Part shown: positions 57,019 through 64,000 of the stretch, piece by piece
How the letters are laid out: every line of letters begins with the position of its first letter
Numbering within the stretch: the stretch's first letter is position 1
Origin: an uncultured bacterium
GTDB lineage: Bacteria > Patescibacteriota > Gracilibacteria > Absconditabacterales > Absconditicoccaceae
Reading direction: 5' to 3'
Assembly: GCA_947169045.1 (NCBI GenBank)
Contig: CAMVOC010000004.1
Coordinates: forward strand, 27,328-91,327
Length of the DNA: 64,000 nucleotides
Notes under the pieces: model-generated
What the model was told of the DNA's origin: nothing
Database searches by the model: none
The model's input: the letters and a program-made list of their open reading frames with translations, nothing else
Program-made: the position numbers and the translations under genes

Positions 57019-57307
57019 ATATAATGTATTTTCAAAATTTGCCATATCAAAATCTGATAAAATGGAGATTACCTGTTTTATTAATAACAAAAAACTAACA
57101 CTTAATTACGTTGATTCAATATATGAATTTTTAAAATATATTTCTAAGCATATATTTTTTTCCGAAAAGAAAATAGAACAATTTAATATTTCAATGGATA
57201 TCATCAAGTTATTTTTGTATTACAAAATTATTGATTCTTATAATTGCACTAGTTGAGTTGAATGTAAAATCTTTAATCAACTTACAAAAAATCCGAATTA
57301 TTTATAG
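57008..57307 (+). CDS. Small protein, possible RiPP recognition element (RRE-like)
   Basis: The 99 residues, overlapping the peptidase gene by 11 bp, have a predicted pattern of beta strands (MEITCFINNKKLTLN) followed by helices ending in SMDIIKLFLYYKIIDSY. This is like the winged-helix PqqD/RRE fold that binds leader peptides. One TGA is Gly. The call is based on size, secondary-structure pattern and position just before a radical-SAM gene; there is no diagnostic motif. It could also be an unrelated small protein. Confidence 0.4.
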
Positions 57308-57365
57308 GAATTGCCGGATTATAATTATTAGATATCCTCGAGAGATAATAGATAGTGTTAATAAA

Positions 57366-58457
57366 ATGGATGAGAATAAATTTTTAAAATTAATAGAAAT
57401 CGATTACAATTTTGCATTTCTTACATATTATTGTAAACGGCTCTCCGTACAACATCAAAAAACTATAATAAATATTGTTACACATAACTTCGAAAAGTAT
57501 AATAAAAACCATTGATATTGAATACCATTTTCTCTTTTTGCTTACAGCAAAGAAACTCAAAATTTAATAATGAATAATATTGGTTTTTTGCAAACAAATT
57601 TTTGATGTTCAAAATGATGTTATTTTTGTGGTTGTGATGCAATTTTTTCTGAAAATCCTTTATGTATACCGTTTAATCAGCTAAAATATTTGATAAAAAA
57701 ATATTCAAAAGATTTAAATAAAAATTATACATATTTGTATTGGGCATCAGATCCTTTAGATTATGATTCCCATGGTAAAACATATAAGAATATTTTAAAA
57801 GTATATCAGAGATATATTAAAAAAGACCCATATACTTCAAGTGCAATAAATAAAGGTAATTTCAGTCTCTACAAAAAAATTTCGAATAAAGTTACAAGAG
57901 TTAGCTACCTTTGAAGCGATAAACAAATTTATGATGAAATAAAAGATAACATAAATGATAACTCTTATGAATGATATTCTCTCAAAAAAATCTGGTTCAA
58001 CTGACTTCGATGATATAAAAATCAAAAATATGATAATTGAATTTGATGTTTGAATGGAACATTGTTGACTCCATTTTTTGCATATAATTTAATAAGTATT
58101 TGAAAATGTAACAATTTTTTTCCTCAATGATTATTATGTTATCCAATAGAAAAGATTATAAATGAACCAATAAAAGTATGAAATAACCTTATAGACTATC
58201 TTACAAACAAAATCGTAATGTATGACTATGTTGATCTTAGAATTCAAAGATGAAAATTTGAGCATTTTGTTGTTTTTTTGAAAGATAAAAAAAGGATTTC
58301 TCTTTTAGTCTGTTCTAAAAAGGAAATGGATAAATGAATTATTAGGATAGATCAAGTAGTCCCAATTAGTTTTGATGAATATTATAAATTTTGTTTTTCT
58401 AAAGAGTGACAAAAAATTCTTTTAAAAATAGAAACACATGAACCAAACAATTCTTAA
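57366..58457 (+). CDS. Radical SAM protein, likely peptide maturase
   Basis: The 363 residues carry the radical-SAM cluster motif FGCSKGCYFCG near residue 78. Both glycines around the first cysteines are TGA, and only with one residue per TGA does the Cx3CxxC spacing appear. Further on, YLYWASDPLDYD resembles the second conserved strand of peptide-modifying radical-SAM enzymes, and extra cysteines occur in GIGCLN and GKCNNF. It is placed between an RRE-like protein and a methyltransferase, so thioether, epimer or cyclophane chemistry on the precursor is possible but not shown. The start is uncertain: ATG 57366 chosen, in-frame TTG 57231 is the alternative. Confidence 0.72.
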
Positions 58458-59445
58458 TCACCCAATACTAATAAATCAAAAAGAACAATGAGAACTTGTG
58501 CTAAGGTATGCTGATGATATTTTTAATATACTAAAAAAGAATAGATACGATTTGATAGATCCTATCATTATTGATGTTATAATAAAGCTCTTTAGAAAAG
58601 AGGTGTGTTCTAAAAGAGCTTGTCATGAATGTGTTTCCTGTGATCCTAATAAATTCATGAATGCAGAAAATTTTATAAAATTTATAAATCAGAAGAAATC
58701 AGAGTTAATTCATACCATTGAATCATGATTTAACAATTCATTTAATGTACCTCAAAGATGAATATATATTCAAAAATTAATTGATTCAATGTTCCCAAAT
58801 AATGCTAATATTATAATTATTGAAATATGATGTTGATGATGACAGATCGGAAAATTTTTAACTAATGCATTCGCTTCTAAAAATTTTTTTAAAAATGATT
58901 TTATTGAAGTACAAGAAGATTCAAGGTTTGTACAATATTATTGAATAGATCCAAACTTAATCACTGATACTAAGGAACAATTAATGATGATTAATTGAGA
59001 TTCTGAAGAAATGAAAATATGTAGAGATGCTTTTATAAAATACAATACAAAAATTACTGATGAAAGCAGAATGTTTTTAGAGAAATGATCGTTGAGTGAG
59101 GTATCTATTGAAAATATAGTAAATAATATAAATAAATTAAAACTGAATATAAAATGATGACCTATATCAGTAATATTACTAACATCGATAATGAAATACC
59201 ACTTTAAAACAAAGCAAACTCATGATGCATTTATGAATCTACTGTTACTATTAGCCAATAAGATTTGTAATAAAAATATATCAAAAAATATATATTACAT
59301 ATCAAATGAAGTTTACTGAAAAAACAATAAATTATATCCTTTTGAAGGTAGTGAATATGCAGAGTTACAAGTCCATTCTGCGGAATATGTAAATGGGAAT
59401 TTTAAAAATGAAATAACATATCCAAATTTCACGCGAAGCTTTTAA
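58438..59445 (+). CDS. SAM-dependent methyltransferase-like protein
   Basis: The 335 residues overlap the radical-SAM gene by 20 bp. An N-terminal helical region with a Cys cluster (CSKRACHECVSC) precedes a Rossmann motif I, IIIIEIGCGGGQIGKF (about 120-135; three glycines from TGA). It continues with YYGIDPN as acidic loop and ISVILLTSIMKYHF as a later strand. The layout is reminiscent of DUF2332-type methyltransferases, but that link is weak. The last gene of the locus. It may methylate the peptide. Confidence 0.65.
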
Positions 59446-59487
59446 TAATCTGATGCATTGTGTAGAGTTAGATTCCTAAATTCCCTC

Positions 59488-59515
59488 TTGACTTTCGAAA
59501 AGATATTCATATAAT
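59488..59515 (+). promoter_or_regulatory. Promoter TTGACT/TATAAT
   Basis: TTGACT (59488-59493) and TATAAT (59510-59515), 16-bp spacer. It lies after the methyltransferase stop and drives no visible ORF. Confidence 0.65.
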
Positions 59516-59521
59516 ATAAAA

Positions 59522-59629
59522 ATCTGAGGTGACAAGCCTAAGTTTGAATTCATTAAAAATTCCTAATTAAAAGTAAGATTAATAATATGTGATTCCTTAG
59601 TCCGTATCCGGAAACTAAGGAATTTTTTT
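59522..59629 (+). ncRNA. Candidate small RNA after the RiPP-like locus
   Basis: A unit of about 105 nt lies between the promoter at 59488-59515 and the terminator at 59592-59629. ATTCCT at 59559-59564 can pair with AGGAAT in the terminator stem (59618-59623), the same arrangement as the unit at 18389. No ORF of note. Confidence 0.42.
59592..59629. terminator. Intrinsic terminator, possibly bidirectional
   Basis: Perfect 10-bp stem ATTCCTTAGT/ACTAAGGAAT with a 12-nt loop, seven T on the plus strand. It lies between the small unit and the convergent response-regulator gene. Confidence 0.8.
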
Positions 59630-59647
59630 ACACAAAAAGTTTGGTAC

Positions 59648-60304
59648 TTAACTTCTCAAGGTGTAGCCAAATCCTTTCACGGTCTCAATCAGCCTTTTAT
59701 CCAGCTTTTTACGTAGATTTGCAACATAGACATCCAGTTTCCCGTCTCACTCCCATACACTATCTTCTCCTCGTAATTCTTCTAAAATCTCAGTTCTAGA
59801 GAGACTTCTTCACTGATTTTGCACCAAAAGTTCCAAAAGCTGAAACTCTTTCAAGGTTAAATGGATCACTGAATCAGCCTTTTTTATCTCTTTTCTAGAA
59901 AAATCAATACTCAAATCCTTCCATTGAAAAACCTGAGGACGCACCCCTCTTCTCAGCAACGCTTTTACGCGGGCAAGCAATTCAGACAAATCGAAAGGCT
60001 TCACTAAATAATCATCAGCTCCCAGTCTAAACAGTTCCAATTTATCCTCCAATTGCCCCTTGGCGGTAATGACAATGATGGGGAGTGATTTCTCGATTCT
60101 AAGCGATTTAATAAGCTGTTCTCAACTGATTTTTGGCAGCATAAGATCGAGTAAAATCAGGTCATATTCCTGATGTTTAGCCATTGCCAACCCCTTTTCT
60201 CCATCAGAAGCCAAAGAAACTTCTCGTTCCGGCTCAAGTTCAAGGTATTCTTTGATATTATTAGCAATTTGCTGATTGTCTTCAATCACTAAGAGACGAG
60301 TCAT
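59648..60304 (-). CDS. OmpR-family response regulator
   Basis: The 218 residues have a receiver domain with the acidic pair in LLVIEDN, phospho-acceptor Asp in LILLDLMLP (about 53), Thr in IIVITAKG and Lys in YLVKPFD. A winged-helix DNA-binding domain with LTLKEFQLLELL and VYVANLRKKLD follows. It is paired with the kinase gene 47 bp upstream. The targets are unknown. Three or so TGA codons are Gly. Confidence 0.94.
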
Positions 60305-60351
60305 CCTGATAAGTGTAACCTAATAAAATAAAAAGAGTCATAAAAAGCTGA

Positions 60352-61743
60352 TTAAAACTTGATAGTAAAGGTGCTTCCCTTTCCAACTTCACTTTTCACG
60401 GTAAGTTTCCATCCATGGAGCTCCACAATTTTTTTCACCAAATAGAGTCCCAATCCGAAACTATGATTTGCTTTATCTTCAGATTTTTCTGCCTGATAAA
60501 AACGTTCAAAAATCTTGTCTTGAATGTCAGGAGCAATCCCGACCCCCGTATCTTCAACAGAGAAAGAATGCTGATCGAGAATTACGGAAACCTTCACTTC
60601 AGGTCCAGCATGAGTAAGAGCGTTCTCGATGAGATTTTTAAACACAATAGAGAGGAGTGCTGGATTTGCTTTGACAGTAACATCAGTGAGCGGAGGAGTA
60701 ACAGTCAACGAAATCTTGCCTTGAGAAAGCTTTTTTTCACCAGTGGATTGTTTAATCCTATCCTTAATCACCTCAATATTCTCTTCCGCAAGATCTTTCA
60801 GACTCACTTCTTCTTTCTCTAATTTCACGCCACTTTCCAATTTGGTAATCAAAGTCAAAATGTCCAAAAGAGCAGAAATCCTTTTTAAACTCTGCTTAAT
60901 CTTCGGTAATCTTTCGACGGCGTCTTGTTTCTTCATTGCAAGATCAATCTCCGTATTCATCATCATAAGCGGAGTTTTTAACTCGTGAGAAGCATTCGCA
61001 GTAAAATCCTTCAAAGATTGGATTTGGGAATGGATTTTTTCCAAGGAAGCATTGAGAGAGTCTGCAATAATTTTTATCTCATCATTATCTGGTCAATCAA
61101 TATACAGGAGCGTATTGAGACATTCAAAGTTAAGATTTTTAGCATAAGTAGTCAGCTTTCTTAAATTTTTTAGAGAAGAGCGGACAAGATAACGAGAAAT
61201 AATAAAAATCAGCACAATAAAACATCAGTCCAAAATTAATAAAATCTGAATCAATTCCGCTTGTAAATAGATAAACTCAGTAATTTCGACAAGCCTCATA
61301 CGATCTTGCCCTTTGCTAGAAAGGAAATATTGCCCATTTTTGTAGAGCACAGAACGCCCCTCAGGAGAAATAAAAGGGACAAAGCTGAAAGCAAAATACC
61401 CGTCCTTATCGGCAATGGCTCGAGGACTGACTTCTTGGATAGGATTGTTATCTTTAGGAGTTGCAAAGAGTGATGCTCAGCTTGAAGGCACAGGAGTCGG
61501 CGAAGTATTCATAGGAGCTGGTCTTTCCTCGACTACTTTCAATAAGAATCACAAACGATTAGCATTCATCATCTGCAAAATGGCAGGTGTCGCGTATTCG
61601 CCGTCCAAAAGTAACCTTTGTTCTTGCTTTGAGGCTCGCGTGTTGAAAAAAAATACCAGAACAACTAGAGAAAAGAATAATAAGATTCCAGTTGCAAACA
61701 AGGTAAATTTGAGAGAAAGTTTTGTAGAAGTTTTAAGTTTCAT
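60352..61743 (-). CDS. Membrane sensor histidine kinase
   Basis: The 463 residues have two membrane helices (about 10-32 and 165-190) flanking an extracytoplasmic sensor loop of about 130 residues. A HAMP-like segment comes next, then the H box FTANASHELKTPLMMM (phospho-His), N box IENALTHAG, G1 EDTGVGIA, F box FERFYQ and G2 SFGLGLYLVKKIV. Several TGA codons are Gly. It precedes the response regulator in a two-gene operon. A 14-bp palindrome overlaps the start. Confidence 0.94.
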
Positions 61744-61756
61744 ATACTATAGTATA
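61743..61756. promoter_or_regulatory. 14-bp perfect palindrome at the kinase start
   Basis: TATACTATAGTATA is its own reverse complement. It lies immediately upstream of the kinase ATG and could be an operator or part of the -10 region. Weak evidence. Confidence 0.3.
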
Positions 61757-61828
61757 AGTGATAAACCTTAAAATAACCTTAAATCTCTATGATAAGAATG
61801 CAGAGAATGGCTGTATGTTGCAAAAAAT

Positions 61829-63334
61829 TTAAGAAAGTACTCAAATACATTCACAATGATGCGTATAAGGGAAGAGATCCAAAGGCTGAATTTCCTTCAA
61901 GTCAAAACCATGTTCCAAGAACAACTCTACATCTCTCGCCATAGTCACCGAATTACAAGAAATATAAAGGAGCTTGAAGTGATGCTCTTTTTTAAGATTT
62001 GAGATCCATTCAATAACATTTTTATGCAGTCCATCTCTAGGAGGATCAATCACGACTACTCAGAGATTTTTGATTTTCCCTGCTAATTCAGGGAAACGCT
62101 CCAATGCTTTTTCTGCAGGAGACGCATAAAAAGAGGAAAAAGCTGAAAGTCCATTAAGCTCTGCATTGATATTCGCGTCACGGATTGCATCTTCCACGAT
62201 TTCAATGCCAATTACACCGCTTTCTTTTTTAGGAGAAGAAGTTTTCTGACTGAGAGATAATAAGGATAATCCAATACTTCCCGTCCCGCAATACAAATCC
62301 AAAATATTCCCCTCAAAATCTCCCAACATAGTAAATGCAGTTAAAAACAGCTTTTCTGCTCCATGGGTATTAGTTTGGAAAAATGAGAACGGAGAAACTC
62401 TAAATCTTACGCCATTGAGCATCTCTTCAATAGACCCCTTCCCTCGTAAAATTCTGCTTTTTGACTGCTCATTTCTAACGGTATCTGCTAAACTGGCATT
62501 CGCGGTAATGACAAAAGAGGTAATCTGCTCTCTAAGGAGAGGATTGGTAGAAAACGTATGTTGCAATTGCTCTCGCAGCGTTTTTTGTTCAGGAGTGAGA
62601 GTATGCTCAGCGACAGAAAGATTGACCAATAATTCCCCAGTATTTACCCCTTCACGAATGACGAGATGACGGAAAAATCCCTGATGAGTTTTCTGATCAT
62701 AGGTGGGAAGACCGCTATTAAAACATGTTTGTTTCAAAAGATGAAAAACCTGATTCGCCTTCTCAGAGATCAATCAACATGAGTCCACATCTACGATTTT
62801 ACTAAATTCCCCTTGCTTATGAAAACCGCAACATCGTGGTGCGCGGAGTTGCTCTTTTTCAGAGATATAAACTCCAAAACTAAACTCAATTTTATTTCTA
62901 TATCCGCGAGTCAAGGGGGACCCAATAATAGGTAAAAATCTGATTTTTTTCTCTTTTTTTGCTGTAATTTTACCAAAGCTTTCTTCTACTAATTGTTGTT
63001 TGATTTGTAATTGCTTTTCATAGCTCATTAACTGCCATTTGCAGCCACCACAGCCAATTTTTTCAGTCCCCGCATGCTGAGCACTAATTCCAGTCGGAAT
63101 GAAAAAATGAGGGCAAAACACTTCTCCATCTGCATATTGAGAATCATAGCTTTTTGTCTGGATAACGTGAGCTTCGAGGTGATCCTTTCTCCTTTTTACG
63201 ATGTTGAGGTCGACGACACTTCAAGGTAAAACTCAGCCTTTAATAAGGATTTTCCTACCATCTTCATGTAAGGCGATTCCGATGCCTCCATGTCAAAGCT
63301 TGAGAACTTTTATATTATTGAGCGTTGATTTCAT
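61829..63334 (-). CDS. 23S rRNA/tRNA (uracil-5-)-methyltransferase (RlmD/TrmA family)
   Basis: SAM-dependent enzyme that makes 5-methyluridine in RNA. The 501 residues contain an N-terminal TRAM domain (HGGIGIALHEDGRKILIKGG), Fe-S ligands (FCPHF..., CGGCKWQ, a later Cys in DVDSC), GYRNKIEFSF, the Q motif SFFQTN, ILDLYCGTGSIGL, DPPRDGLH, and the nucleophile Cys in YISCNS. After TGA the C terminus reads THHCECIGVLS, resembling the family's T.H.E..V ending. Family members may be rRNA- or tRNA-specific; this cannot be separated by eye. Confidence 0.93.
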
Positions 63335-63382
63335 AATGATACAGGATAGAGATTTGCTGAAGATTTGCAATAAAATTTCCTC

Positions 63383-63410
63383 TTGCATTTCGTGAGGAAA
63401 TTTCTATAGT
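63383..63410 (+). promoter_or_regulatory. Promoter of tRNA-Ile
   Basis: TTGCAT (63383-63388) and TATAGT (63405-63410), 16-bp spacer. It shares extended similarity with the 5S/16S promoter at 63666. Confidence 0.7.
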
Positions 63411-63432
63411 CAACGTTGCACTGAAAGGATAT

Positions 63433-63509
63433 GGGCGTGTAGCTCAGGCGGTTAGAGCGCACCTCTGATAAGGGTGAGGTCGGTGGTTCGAGTCCACCCA
63501 CGCCCACCA
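63433..63509 (+). tRNA. tRNA-Ile (anticodon GAT), CCA encoded
   Basis: The acceptor GGGCGTG pairs with CACGCCC; the anticodon loop CTGATAA gives GAT; the T arm has GTTCGAGTC. CCA is encoded at 63507-63509. It sits upstream of, rather than between, rRNA genes. Confidence 0.96.
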
Positions 63510-63665
63510 TAACTTTCAGTTTTTTTTATTCTTTTTTTCTTTCATTGAGGAGCTTCCCATTTTTTTCTTTTTTTAAAATAAATGTCATCACAAAAAAGTA
63601 ACAAAGTCCCCAAAAAAATCAGAAAAGAAAAAGCTGACCTGTAATAACAAAATCATAATTTTCTC

Positions 63666-63693
63666 TTGCAATCGTTGAGGAATTGTGTATAGT
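63666..63693 (+). promoter_or_regulatory. rRNA promoter (5S-16S)
   Basis: TTGCAA (63666-63671) and TATAGT (63688-63693), 16-bp spacer. Its boxes and spacer resemble those of the tRNA-Ile promoter. Confidence 0.7.
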
Positions 63694-63730
63694 AGAACCT
63701 GCAACGGTGAACAAACACCACTTCATTCTT

Positions 63731-63858
63731 ACAAATGGTGGTACTGATGTGGATAATGGAAACACCTGTTCCCATTCCGAATACAGTAGTTAAGCATTAT
63801 CCAGTCGATGATACTGGTCGGCTTCCGGCTGGGAAAGTAGATGAGTGCTACCATTTGT
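63731..63858 (+). rRNA. rrf: 5S ribosomal RNA
   Basis: The terminal helix ACAAATGGT/ACCATTTGT encloses typical 5S elements: CACCTGTTCCCATTCCGAA, CAGTAGTTAAGC, GGTCGGC and TGGGAAAGTAGATG. Ends are set by the helix and may be off by a few bases. The gene lies upstream of 16S, the reverse of the usual order. Confidence 0.9.
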
Positions 63859-63946
63859 AAGGTTGGAGATTCGTGTAGTGCAGTAATGACCTTGCAGAAG
63901 AGATCTTTACCAGTACAAGAAAGAATTTGAGCTAAGATGTATACTT

Positions 63947-64000
63947 TTTTTGAAGAGTTTGACCCTGGCTCAGGATGAACGCTAGCGGAACGCCTAACAC
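63947..64000 (+). rRNA. rrs: 16S ribosomal RNA, 5' end
   Basis: The conserved 5' sequence with GAGTTTGACCCTGGCTCAGG and GAACGCTAGCGG is present; the gene continues past the right edge. The position usually T in the 27F primer site is C here. Confidence 0.95.

Noticed and set aside
57231..57366. TTG start for the radical-SAM protein
   Set aside because: It would overlap the RRE-like ORF and add a segment without recognisable features. ATG 57366 is kept, though the longer form is not excluded.

Overview
The window comes from a low-GC Patescibacteria/CPR genome of the Absconditabacteria (SR1) type. The main evidence is the genetic code. In-frame TGA falls at conserved glycines: the GTPase DTPGH motif of TypA, the Cx3CxxC motif of a radical-SAM protein, and the catalytic histidine region of three peptidases. 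CGA and CGG fall at conserved tryptophans in IleRS, GatB, SufB, VirB4 and GH26, and they alternate with TGG between paralogous domains within the window. As I remember it, this is the Absconditabacterales code (UGA=Gly, CGA/CGG=Trp). Genes below are therefore assembled through TGA. Most starts lack a clear Shine-Dalgarno site. Recognisable promoters follow TTGACT-(16 to 18)-TATAAT.

Layout. 1-5.8 kb: partial DUF1846 gene, gatB, a membrane-anchored EEP-family phosphatase/nuclease, and a dus-gpmI operon. 5.8-7.2 kb: an MccF/LD-carboxypeptidase-like S66 peptidase gene between two 52-bp direct repeats. 7.2-11.6 kb: TerC, a small secreted protein, a Cys-rich peptide with a C39-like peptidase, tRNA-Thr, a divergent PAP2 protein and an FtsQ-like protein. 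11.6-18.2 kb: rny, ligA, a hypothetical and a helical-repeat protein. 18.3-22.7 kb: a small transcription unit and an ileS that carries inserted Nudix and histidine-phosphatase domains. 22.8-30 kb: a FISUMP-domain surface protein, typA, sufB, a 2-oxoacid:ferredoxin oxidoreductase alpha subunit and an IscU-like protein lacking two of three ligand cysteines. 30-53 kb: a surface and secretion region with a 3,909-residue surface protein, a secreted zinc metallopeptidase, a GH26 enzyme, two VirB2-like pilins, a VirB4 ATPase, and between pilins and VirB4 a 1,148-residue lipase that looks recently acquired from a standard-code bacterium. 53-64 kb: mutL, a putative RiPP locus, a two-component system, an RlmD/TrmA-like methyltransferase, tRNA-Ile, 5S rRNA and the start of 16S rRNA.

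The most interesting system is at 55.3-59.4 kb. It has a 70-residue precursor-like peptide (leader ending in Gly-Gly, Cys/Gly/Ser-rich core), an intergenic terminator, two tandem C39-like cysteine peptidases, a small RRE-like protein, a radical-SAM enzyme and a SAM methyltransferase. A second peptide with a related leader and the same PESF tail sits beside a third C39-like peptidase at 8.8-9.8 kb. These islands encode most glycines with TGA and lack the octamer AAAGCTGA, which recurs roughly 50 times elsewhere in the window. The adhesins, pilins, VirB4 and hydrolases fit a cell that lives attached to other bacteria. That lifestyle is inference, not seen.
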